DNA of 10,638 nucleotides from Conidiobolus incongruus B7586 (taxonomy: Eukaryota; Entomophthoromycota; Entomophthoromycetes; Entomophthorales; Conidiobolaceae): the NCBI GenBank assembly GCA_000697335.1, contig JNEM01012491.1:1-10638 (forward strand), read 5' to 3'. Position numbers and translations under genes: made by a program. Positions 1 through 7,288 of this stretch are shown here, piece after piece; positions within the stretch are counted from its first letter, which is position 1, and every line of letters starts with the position of its first letter. The notes under the pieces are model-generated. The model saw only the letters and a program-made list of their open reading frames with translations, ran no database searches and was not told the DNA's origin.

Positions 1-429
1 TCTATTTTATATTTTTATTAATTAATCTAAGTTTAAACTTAAGTAAATATAACATGCTTATATAATTAACATTAAATTACTTTAATAGTTCTCTAACAGA
101 AATAAAAAGGTATTTCTTAATATATTTTTTTACTCTATTAATAAATAAAAAAGTAATAGTAAAAATTAATCTTTTAGATTTTAGTAAATTTTAAATAATG
201 TCCCTTCTAGCTTTAAAATCACAAATCTAGTGATATATAGTAGTTTTAGATAAAGCACCATCTTTATAAGTTGTTTGCAAGTTTTAGATGATTTTAGAGG
301 GTTTATAGTTAAGTTTTAAAGATATAAAAATAAAAGCCTTTTGATAATCACAATCTAATTTAAGTATAATTAAATTTAAGTATAAATTTTAAAATCAAAA
401 TATTTTAATAAAAAAAGAATTAAAATTGA

Positions 430-442
430 ATATATATATATA
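430..442. repeat. AT dinucleotide microsatellite
   Basis: An uninterrupted alternating A/T run, one of two close together upstream of the hairpin. Confidence 0.6.
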
Positions 443-463
443 GTTTGAAAATATTTATTTTCC

Positions 464-488
464 TATATATTATATATATATATATATA
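464..488. repeat. TA dinucleotide microsatellite with one phase slip
   Basis: A TATATAT block followed, after one slipped base, by nine TA units. It is probably variable in length between individuals. Confidence 0.65.
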
Positions 489-521
489 ATCTTTGAAAAT
501 ATATAATATATTTAAATGATC

Positions 522-554
522 AGAAATTAAAAAATTTGCCATTTTTTAATTTCT
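522..554. repeat. Perfect 14-bp inverted repeat with 5-nt loop
   Basis: The arms are AGAAATTAAAAAAT (522-535) and ATTTTTTAATTTCT (541-554), an exact reverse complement, around the loop TTGCC. A perfect 28-base stem is well beyond the short palindromes scattered through the window. It could be the remnant of a MITE-like terminal structure, a cruciform-forming site, or a transcription end signal; no target-site duplication or gene lies beside it. Confidence 0.7.
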
Positions 555-1766
555 ATACTAATATTTTGATATCAATATATGATTTAATTTAATAATACTT
601 TCTAGAGTAAATAAAAATAGATGATTTTATTACATATAAAATTTTTTTAAAGTTATATTATCTTTATATTGCTAATTCAAAGAATGCAAATAGATTAATA
701 ATTGAAAATATTTTGAATTTAATTGAATAGAAATTTCAGATAACTGTATTCAGTTGATTATTATTTTGAATAAAATATAATTTAACCAAATATATATTAT
801 TTAAATAATTTTGACTTTTATCAAATTCAACAAATAAATTTTATTAAATATATATTATAAATTAGGCTAATACATGATCAATTTTTATATAACATATTAT
901 TTATATTATATCTATTTATATTATTAATTGATATATCAATTTAAGTAAAGTTTAAGTAATAATTTTAAATATACAATATATTATATTGTGATAATTTTAA
1001 TCAAAATTAAAAAATCCAATAAATTATATTTATTTAGCAAAAGAATATTAAACAAAAAAATCTGATTCAAAGTACTCCAATTATAAATATTGATACTAAA
1101 TAATAGTTAATTATACCAAAATAAAGTTTAATAATTTAGTTTTCTAAAGTTCAAAGTTCAAAATAATAATATTTTTTTTCTTAAATATTTCAAGTTTATA
1201 TTATAATATTAGGTATATTTTTAATATAGTATTATTTTTTTAAATTCTCAATATTTAAATTTATTTGTTTATCATAAATTATAATATTTAATAGAATTTC
1301 AAAGTTAATAATATTTTTATTATTATAAAAATTATTAATTTTGGGTTAATTTTATATATCAAAATAATTATTTAAAATAAAATAAATTATAAACTATATA
1401 TATTCAAAAGATAATATATATTTAATATAATTAAATTAAAAATTAAATTGATATTATATTTTAATAAATAAAATTAAATGATTTTATTATGAGAATTTGA
1501 TATTTTGATAATGACATTTTATATATTAGTAACTTTTTTCCCCACTTCCATATTTAAAATAAAAATTAAATTTTGAATTGTTTAATTAATTCAAAACATT
1601 TTGATTTTAATACTTTACTGAAGAATTTTTATGCAGTATTTTATCATTTAGATCTAGTTTTATTTATTTTCTAACTTATTCTGATAAATAGTCCGTTGCT
1701 TATTGAATATTCATTTTAAATATCTATATACTTAAAATAGAAATGCCGAAAAATTTGCGATATTAA

Positions 1767-1871
1767 CTTGTTGCAGTTCAAAATGATAAGAGTGATCTTC
1801 AGTGGATGAATCAACAATATGAACATTTGTTATATAATTTATCAATATTTCTCTCGAAATACAATAGTTAA
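1767..1871 (+). other. Short unidentified open frame in a slightly GC-richer island
   Basis: There are 34 codons including QNDKSDLQWMNQQYEHLL, preceded by TTGTTGCAG, which would serve as a splice acceptor ending at 1776. No start codon lies upstream in frame and no partner exon was found. It could be a relic exon; I do not recognise it. Confidence 0.15.
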
Positions 1872-2357
1872 TTAGACTGGAATAAGTAATTTAAATTAGG
1901 TCTGATTAATTCGCTGATATGGATATTGTTACAAAATTTGATAATGAAAACTATAATTACACTGATTTTAATCGAACTACATTTTAATTGGTATTGACAT
2001 ATATTACTTTAATATTAAATGAAAAAAGAATAATTAAGTTAATATATATATATATATCATATATGAAGATTTAAGATCAAATTGAGTATAAACACTCATT
2101 TACAATAATATATATGAATTATTTGGTTAGAAAATTGTGATAATAAATGCGTTAAAAAACTTGACAAGTATAATGCTATCGATCTTTGTAATAAATAAAT
2201 TAAATAAAGTGGTTTAGTAACATTAAAATAAATATAATTTTGAAAACAATTATATAGATCTAGTAAATTTTACTCATAATGATTAGCTTATAATAATTAT
2301 AGTTTGAAATTTTAATTAGTCTTATTAATTACAGAATACACTTTATTTGTTCTATGA
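1872..2357. other. AT-rich stretch with a minor open frame
   Basis: Only a 22-codon ATG frame (1919-1987, MDIVTKFDNENYNYTDF...) stands out. It is too short to support as a gene. The rest is low-complexity A/T. Confidence 0.5.
2042..2057. repeat. AT dinucleotide microsatellite
   Basis: A short run of alternating A and T, in otherwise non-coding sequence. Confidence 0.55.
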
Positions 2358-2564
2358 TACATAATTCTAAAATTATTTATATTCCGAGAAAAGTATGTTT
2401 CAACTAATTTCAATATTAGAATCAGTTAGAAAATGAGCAAAAATTGTGAAAATTTGAATCAATTAATTAAAAATCACCTTCAAAGATTATTTTTGAAATA
2501 AAGCGATATCTTGATTTGTGAAAGAATGTTAGTTCAAAATTATAGCCGATTATCTATACGTTAA
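2358..2564 (+). pseudogene. Possible decayed HSF exon-2 fragment
   Basis: One frame runs from 2358 to 2561 with only two internal stops (2427 and 2499), notable at this AT content. It contains STNFNIRI (2400-2423) against SNYFTIRF of the intact gene, and NHLQRLF (2472-2492) against NHLPRLF. The DNA under the second match is also close: AATCAcCTTC..AGAtTATTT against AATCAtCTTC..AGAcTATTT. The distance between the two motifs is about ten codons too long, and no wing exon is seen downstream. It could be coincidence. Confidence 0.3.
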
Positions 2565-3119
2565 TATACTACTCTTTTTATATGGTATAGTTGTTATAAT
2601 CTTAGATTCAAGGCAATGCTATATATTTATATATAGTTCTAAATAATACAGTACTAAAAATATTGTATTAATATTAATACTCGCAAACTATGCATACAGT
2701 TTAAAAATTTTAAATAAATTAATTATTAACTCAAGCCTTCAGTTAATTGATTTAAATTAATATATATTAAATTGAGATGATGATTTAATTATCAATATAA
2801 TTTCAATGCATATAAATATTCAAAATGAATCAGAATTAAGAGTTAATAGTATATATTACCAAAATCCTTAATTATCAAAAAATGGAGGTGACTATTTTAG
2901 ACTTTAATTTCTTGCATTTGAAGATATCAATTAACAGTGCTTTGATATCCTTTCTCAGATATCTTAATTAGTTTATTGAATAACTTTTTTATTTCATAAA
3001 TTTGGTAATACTCTTTACAGAAAATTTCATTCTCCAAATTTAAGACAAATATTTCATGATAATATCATTAAATTAATTTGAAAAATTTGTCATACAAAAG
3101 AATTAACATATATAGTTAG
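2565..3119. other. AT-rich stretch without recognisable features
   Basis: Mostly A/T with short interrupted frames. A slightly richer patch at 2880-2960 shows no motif that I can name. No promoter-like block or intact gene was seen. Confidence 0.5.
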
Positions 3120-3345
3120 TATTTTCGCTTGGTTGGGCTGAACATGAAGGGGCCTCTCTTTGTAAAACATATCACCTAATTCATCGGTTTCAATATTTCC
3201 AATGGTTTTAGTAATCTAGTGTTTTATTAACGGATCAATGTAACATTAGTGACCCAGCTTCTATTGACTCAACATCTAGTGTTAAAATTAGCAAATAATG
3301 ATTTAATTTGATCGATCTTAGAAGTTAAAGAGATAGCTTCATAGT
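3120..3345 (+). pseudogene. Interrupted open frame in a GC-richer island
   Basis: A single frame runs from 3120 with stops only at 3177, 3228, 3309 and 3342. It begins YFRLVGLNMKG, faintly like FVRQLNMYG of the HSF recognition helix but one residue longer, and goes on with a Leu/Val/Gln-rich stretch (TQLLLTQHLVLKLANND) that could be an old coiled coil. The opposite strand is equally open here (for example ITKTIGNIETDELGDMF, 3208-3158), so strand and identity are uncertain. Confidence 0.2.
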
Positions 3346-3425
3346 TGACAAATTATTAGAATGGATTATAATCAATTACTGAATAACAGTATATATAACA
3401 GTATATTTAAATATTATTATAATTT

Positions 3426-3620
3426 CTAAATTAAACTAAATATAATCAAAATTCTCTCTACTGGTAGGATATAAAAATAAACTGATAAAATTAAAATAAC
3501 CCATATTAAACTGAGTTTATCGAAGAAATCGATCGATCCATATGCTTTCTCAATATAATCCATTATGCCAAGCTTGACATCAGCATACACTCCATCAAAT
3601 ATCAACTCTCCGAATTTAAT
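3426..3620 (-). pseudogene. Unidentified minus-strand open frame
   Basis: There are 64 codons without a stop, bounded by TAA upstream (3623-3621) and ending in TAG at 3428-3426. The first half (FGELIFDGVYADVKLGIMDY) has balanced, protein-like composition; the second half becomes Ile/Leu/Val-rich. The 12 codons before the upstream stop in the same frame (KLGMIEQWMKCY) are also protein-like. I recognise no family. It may be a relic of a gene unrelated to the HSF type, or chance. Confidence 0.18.
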
Positions 3621-3867
3621 TTAATAGCATTTCATCCATTGCTCAATCATGCCCAATTTGTGAAATTGGTGACCATTAAATGAATGATTTTGTCACATGA
3701 TTTGATTAGTTGTTGTAATGATATGACTTCAGCACAAAGTATTCAGTGAATATAAATAAAATTGAGCTTATTACTGAAATTTATTAATATATGTTAATTC
3801 AATCAAAAATTTGTATTAAATCTATCTCTATTGAAGTATTAATTTAATCAAATAATTAAAATAAAAT

Positions 3868-4394
3868 ATTGAATCCATTCATCCCGACATTAGCGAAAGT
3901 TTTATCATGTTGTTAATATAGTTATCATTAATGCTTTACAACATTCAAAACTCAAGTAAAAAAAGATTTGAACCCTGTTTTCATTGGATATTCGGTCAAT
4001 TGATTAAAATTATTTATTATTTTCAAATTAAATAAGTAAAATATAATTAATTAATCATGGCATTTGGTTGGATGAAAGGATTTTGAATCATTTTTATTAC
4101 CCTAAAAAATTCGGATATAAATCCAAATTATTCGAGGTCATAAATGGTGTAAATATGAATTGTATTGATATTTTTCAAAAGTTATTTGAATATATTAACA
4201 TGATTAAACTATGGTTATATAATTGAGTATTCAGCGGAATTACAATCAAATTTATTTGGTTATAAAATATTATTGAAAAATCAAGAACAAAATAAAAATA
4301 TTTCAACAAAATCATTATTAAAAATCTATTACTTGAAAATATAATCGAGTTACGGCCTAAATCAAGTTTGATTCAGTTGAAAAAAAATAAATAA
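3868..4394 (+). pseudogene. Decayed HSF-like gene copy, upstream relic
   Basis: Frame 3868-4035 (stop at 3919) gives HPDISESFIMLL, spaced like IPSLPHQFLKKL of helix 1, and HWIFGQLIKI at 3982, spaced nearly like the family's I.W...G.SF.I. A second frame, 4047-4394, has 59 open codons and then stops at 4224, 4263, 4293 and 4392. It includes FGYKSK (4110-4127) in the place of YGFKKV, and IFQKLF (4170-4187) followed by EYINMI in the place of CFHELF...ELIDHI. GTAAAA at 4036 could be an old intron donor between the two parts. The LP.YF segment is not visible. The copy is broken and lies just before promoter-like repeat A. Confidence 0.38.
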
Positions 4395-4430
4395 TTAGAA
4401 TTTAATTATATCACCACCGTTAAGGTAGTT

Positions 4431-4536
4431 TTTAATGAATACAAAGTAACAAACTATCACCATCTTCTTTAATGATTGATATGGATGAAAAGTGGTCAAT
4501 TGTATATCATATTTCACCCATGTATATATTGATAAT
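4431..4536 (+). repeat. Diverged promoter-like direct repeat, copy A
   Basis: It matches 5996-6110 in word order and strand: TTTAATGAA, ACAAAGT, TCACCAT (4457-4463), ATGATT, TGAAAAGTG, AATTGT, TTCACC and ATAAT. Differences are scattered substitutions and small insertions, so the duplication is not recent. Copy B sits in front of the intact gene, so copy A most simply marks the promoter of a lost sister gene. About 360 bases downstream, at 4902, lies a GAATTT... stretch resembling exon 2, a spacing close to that in the intact unit. Confidence 0.5.
4512..4520 (+). promoter_or_regulatory. TTTCACCCA motif, site 1
   Basis: First of three exact copies of this 9-mer (the others are at 4545-4553 and, inverted, 6044-6052). 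A word with four C residues is rare in this background, so three copies tied to the two promoter-like blocks suggest a protein-binding site. Confidence 0.35.
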
Positions 4537-4544
4537 GTATTATC

Positions 4545-4553
4545 TTTCACCCA
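4545..4553 (+). promoter_or_regulatory. TTTCACCCA motif, site 2
   Basis: Second exact copy, 33 bases (start to start) after site 1 and in the same orientation, about three helical turns apart. Confidence 0.35.
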
Positions 4554-4756
4554 CTCGTTAGACTTGATGAATACGGCTTTGATTATAGCAATATTAATTA
4601 ATATTTATGAATTATCTTGGTAATTATTTATAATTATTTACAATTTAATAAAAAACAAATCACTATGTCAATTATAAGATAAAATAAGATTTTTAGGTAC
4701 GATACTAATTATAAAATGAATAATATAAATTTAGTTTATTATACTGTACAATGAGT

Positions 4757-5095
4757 ACTTAGGCAATTTAATGAAAGTGAATTCATATCATTATATATGA
4801 AATTGGTTTTAAAAAATTATGTATCAAATTAGGGAAGTCACTAAATATAGTAAAAACAAAGTAAAACATTTTAATTAATTGTATTGGAAAAAAATTATGA
4901 GGTGAATTTTAAATATAACCAAGGTTATGGTTGGTTAATTATATTTAAGTATTTGTAATTCCAATTAAAGCTTACCAAGTGATATTACAATTAGAAAATT
5001 TAATTAAATAATATAAAAAATATTCAACACTAAACTTGAAATATATCAAAAAATAAAAATTTAGATTCAACAACTTAGATGTTGATACTTGTTAA
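4757..5095 (+). pseudogene. Weak coding relic behind promoter-like repeat A
   Basis: Short open stretches follow copy A of the promoter repeat. One (4757-4828) reads QFNESEFISLYMKL; another begins at 4903 with GAATTT and has PRLW, resembling EFVHNHLPRLF of the intact gene with loss of a few codons; a third (4948-5007) reads QVILQLENLIK and is coiled-coil-like. The distance from the promoter-like block fits a degraded unit. Each match alone is within what chance could give. Confidence 0.22.
4916..4937. repeat. Small inverted repeat TAACCAA / TTGGTTA
   Basis: Perfect 7-bp arms lie around an 8-base spacer (GGTTATGG). It is inside the weak relic behind repeat A and may be incidental. Confidence 0.35.
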
Positions 5096-5995
5096 CTTAT
5101 TTGAATTAATATAAATTCTGAATATATAATAAATATCATTTTATTATAATATATAGTATATAATAGTATTATATATGTATATATTTAATATTTAGTTAAA
5201 ATAATAAATTTTAATATTTACTTTTAGTTTAAGCTCAATGAAAAGTTTTGTCAACTATGCATGATATCTGAAAGCAAAATAGATTTTAATTGAATTTTTA
5301 TCCAATCATAATAATTGTATTTAAGACTGAAACTTTAACTATTTATAAAATTTTAGATTAATGGTTGTTAGATAAAAGAAACTATCACGTGATCTCACTT
5401 TTACTACCATATTATATTTAAAATTCAAATGATAATCAAGTAATATAATTAGTGTATTGTGATAGTGTGTAATTCAAAAAACTTTTTATTGACCTTACAC
5501 TGAAAGTAAATATAAAAATTTATTAATTGAATATTTGATATATACAATTTTTAATTAAATCTAGATTCACTAATCCAACTAGCAATTTAAAATTTTATTT
5601 GAATTTGCTGTCTTGAGAAAAGGAGGCATCCAGCAACCTTTAAAATCTTACTTCAGAAAAGTCTTTTTTTGATAATTTTTGAAATTCCATTGAAAATATA
5701 TTTACACCGAATTTATTTGAGAATTTTTATTTTTAGGGTGTGGTATTAAATTTTAACATATATTTAAATCATTAGAAATTAATGCTGAATATTAATTGAA
5801 CGAATTGATTTTACTCTATACAATAGCGCCAAACTTGATATATAATACCTAATTTTTTTTATTTAATAATTTAATTGTATAATATTTTTAGTTAAAACTA
5901 TTCACTTTGACTAAGACAATATATTATCATAAATATCTACATTATTAATTATAATATATCGGTATGCTATATTAAGTAATATGTAATCGATGGCA
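5096..5995. other. AT-rich spacer before the intact gene
   Basis: It contains the TCACGTGA site and a slightly GC-richer patch at 5610-5670 that includes AAAGG...CCTTT, but no open frame of note. It is the spacer between the last upstream relic and the promoter block of the intact gene. Confidence 0.5.
5385..5392. promoter_or_regulatory. TCACGTGA palindrome (E-box type)
   Basis: A perfect 8-bp palindrome with a CACGTG core, the class bound by basic helix-loop-helix factors such as Cbf1 in yeasts. It is followed by CTCACTTTTACT, the reverse complement of an AAAAGTG-like word seen in the promoter blocks. It lies about 800 bases before the intact gene, so a role there is speculative. Confidence 0.3.
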
Positions 5996-6110
5996 TTTAG
6001 ATGAAAAAACAAAGTGTCACCATATATTAAATATGATTATACTTGGGTGAAAAGTGAAATTAATTGTGGACTAGCCATAAACTAAATTCACCGAAAAATA
6101 TGCTAATAAT
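5996..6110 (+). promoter_or_regulatory. Upstream block of the intact gene, copy B of a direct repeat
   Basis: This segment just upstream of the TATA box shares an ordered series of words with 4431-4536: TTTA.atGAA, ACAAAGT, TCACCAT, ATGATT, TGAAAAGTG, AATTGT, TTCACC and ATAAT, with only small spacing changes. Conservation in order, next to a start codon, marks it as the likely upstream activating region. It also holds TGGGTGAAA at 6044-6052, the reverse complement of a 9-mer found twice in and beside the other copy. The bound factor is unknown. Confidence 0.5.
6044..6052 (-). promoter_or_regulatory. TTTCACCCA motif, site 3 (inverted)
   Basis: Reads TGGGTGAAA on the plus strand, inside the upstream block of the intact gene and about 75 bases before its TATA box. 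Confidence 0.38.
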
Positions 6111-6125
6111 TTAATGGTATTTTGC

Positions 6126-6133
6126 TATATAAA
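6126..6133 (+). promoter_or_regulatory. TATA box of the HSF-type gene
   Basis: TATATAAA lies 46 bases before the ATG at 6180, a usual distance for a TATA-directed start with a short leader. The weakness is that TA-rich octamers are common in this window. Position next to a real start codon and downstream of the conserved upstream block supports it. Confidence 0.55.
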
Positions 6134-6179
6134 CATAAGATAGAGAGAACAGATTTCATAGTTGTACTCCTATTTTATC

Positions 6180-7273
6180 ATGATTTCTCAACCTTCTCAT
6201 TATCTGATGAATTCTCCAAAATCCCAAATAAACCCATGGTCTTGCATTCCAGCTAATTCCATGGACTCTAGCATTGGCATCAATCCCCTCATTCTCACAC
6301 CTCTTTCTAACTATTCACTACACGCTCTCGAATTGGATCAATCAATGGAGCATCCAATGATTCCTTCATTGCCTCACCAATTTCTCAAAAAGCTTCACTG
6401 GTAAGCTTAATAGTAACATCACCTTTTGCTATTGACTAATATTTATGTCTAGTATTTTAAATTATGAACTACTGCCTAGCTACATATACTGGAATCATAA
6501 CTCCAACTATTTTACAATTCGTTTTGAGACAGAATTTGTACATAATCATCTTCCCAGACTATTTCAATTCTTCAGTATAAGTAGCTTTATCAAGTTATTA
6601 ACCAAGTAATATTTATTAAACAATCAAATCTTTTAACTAACTTGATTTCATTTTAGTTATGGGTTTAAAAAAGTAAAAAAACAGAAGCAAAGTGTTCAAA
6701 TATACGAATGCTTCCACGAACTATTTTCACCTCAGAAGTTTGAGTTAATTGATCATATTATCTATGAGCATCCCAACTTAGATCCTTATGGAGAGTTCAT
6801 TGAGAATTTTTTAAATCAATTCAATTTAATTAAGATCAACGAATTTCAACTCAAGTTGGAGATTGATACTCTCTCAAAATCAAATATGAATTTAACTGAA
6901 GAATTAAAATTTTTGCTTGATAATATTAATCAGTTGAATCAGGTTATTCAACTGCTGGAATCGAACCAATTGAGTAATTGTACACTATATCATTAATTAA
7001 TACTAGAGCATTAAATGTTTAATTATAGGTGATTTAAGATTTGATGAAAGCTTCATGGGCTTTGAATTTCCTCCTCCGTTAATGTCAATTAATCCTCCTC
7101 CTATGGAAATTGGATTTATAAACGCGCTAACACAGACAGAGAATGCCACCTTGGCCAACCCCGCCTCATTGAAACTACCAACAATACTTCCACCTACTCC
7201 CCATCAACCATTGGGATCGGGTGTTAATATGAATGATGTCAATTCAATATATTCGTTCAATTCAAATTATTAA
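6180..7273 (+). CDS. Divergent heat-shock-factor-type transcription factor, four exons
   Basis: Exons are 6180-6400, 6453-6605, 6657-6973 and 7029-7273; joined they give 936 nt (311 residues plus TAA) with every junction in phase. Residues 1-60 are a Ser/Pro/Asn-rich leader. Residues about 65-161 read as an HSF-type winged helix: helix 1 FLKKLHCIL (68-76), the strand IYW (85-87), YFTI (93-96), F102....LP..F111, then SFIKLLTNYGFKKV (118-131) in the place of the family's SFVRQLNxYGFxKV, and YECFHELF...FELIDHI (141-159) as the last strand and helix. A basic run KKVKKQKQ (129-136) could serve as nuclear localisation signal. Residues about 170-230 form a Leu/Ile/Asn/Gln-rich coiled coil where HSFs carry HR-A/B. 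Residues 232-244 are acidic/aromatic, followed by PPP runs, like an activation region. The start is ATG 6180, with A at -3 and a TATA box about 50 bases upstream. Family membership is seen in motifs; DNA binding and trimerisation are inferred. Nothing shows that it responds to heat; Skn7- or Sfl1-like roles are equally possible. Confidence 0.88.
6401..6452 (+). other. Intron 1 (52 nt)
   Basis: It starts GTAAGC and ends TCTAG, with a branch-like TTGACTAAT at 6432-6440, about 12 bases before the acceptor. It splits a Cys codon (TG|T) in helix 1 of the DNA-binding domain. Reading through it stops at once (TAA 6402-6404). Splicing here restores the missing half of the HSF domain, which is the main reason for this model. 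Confidence 0.82.
6606..6656 (+). other. Intron 2 (51 nt)
   Basis: It starts GTAATA and ends TTTTAG, with a strong branch-like TTAACTAAC at 6633-6641. It splits the Asn codon (AA|T) just before Tyr-Gly-Phe, joining recognition helix to wing. From memory, plant HSF genes carry an intron very near this point of the domain. Whether that is shared ancestry or chance cannot be told here. Confidence 0.85.
6974..7028 (+). other. Intron 3 (55 nt)
   Basis: It starts GTAATT and ends ATTATAG, with TACTAG at 7001-7006 as a weaker branch candidate. It splits a Ser codon (A|GT) at the end of the coiled coil. Exon 4 then continues in exactly the frame of the long open stretch ending at 7273. If retained, the protein would end eight codons on at TAA 6996-6998 and lose the proline-rich tail. 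Confidence 0.8.
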
Positions 7274-7282
7274 TAGCCAATC

Positions 7283-7288
7283 AATAAA
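7283..7288 (+). terminator. AATAAA polyadenylation signal
   Basis: AATAAA lies ten bases after the stop codon. It is a plausible 3'-end signal for the HSF-type gene and implies a very short 3' UTR. The hexamer is frequent in sequence this AT-rich, so position is the main support. Confidence 0.45.

Larger units (their letters stand above)
1..1740. other. AT-rich gene-free stretch
   Basis: No coding, RNA or mobile-element signal was seen on either strand apart from the hairpin and the two TA microsatellites listed separately. Stops are dense in all frames. Confidence 0.65.

Noticed and set aside
4923-4937. Telomere- or satellite-like repeat from GGTTATGGTTGGTTA
   Set aside because: It is only one short irregular run without tandem continuation.
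5617-5642. Terminator or riboswitch-like hairpin in AAAGG...CCTTT
   Set aside because: The stem is only five pairs with a long loop and there is no gene context.
6049-6060. Heat-shock element in the promoter (GAA units in TGAAAAGTGAAAT)
   Set aside because: The two GAA units are seven bases apart in the same direction, which fits neither the alternating nor the usual gapped arrangement of heat-shock elements.
6162-6404. ORF of 80 residues as an independent small gene
   Set aside because: It starts at TTG, not ATG, and its end is a splice donor (G|GTAAGC). The true start is ATG 6180 and the frame continues after intron 1 into the HSF domain.
6401-6656. A single 256-nt intron between exon 1 and exon 3
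   Set aside because: It keeps the frame but removes most of the DNA-binding domain. Two introns of 52 and 51 nt match the third in length and reveal IYW, LP..F and SFIKLL at family spacing. It is kept only as a possible exon-skipped form.
7055-7273. ORF of 72 residues as an independent proline-rich small protein
   Set aside because: Its ATG is internal. The frame is open back to the acceptor at 7027-7028 and joins exon 3 exactly in phase, so it is the tail of the HSF-type protein.
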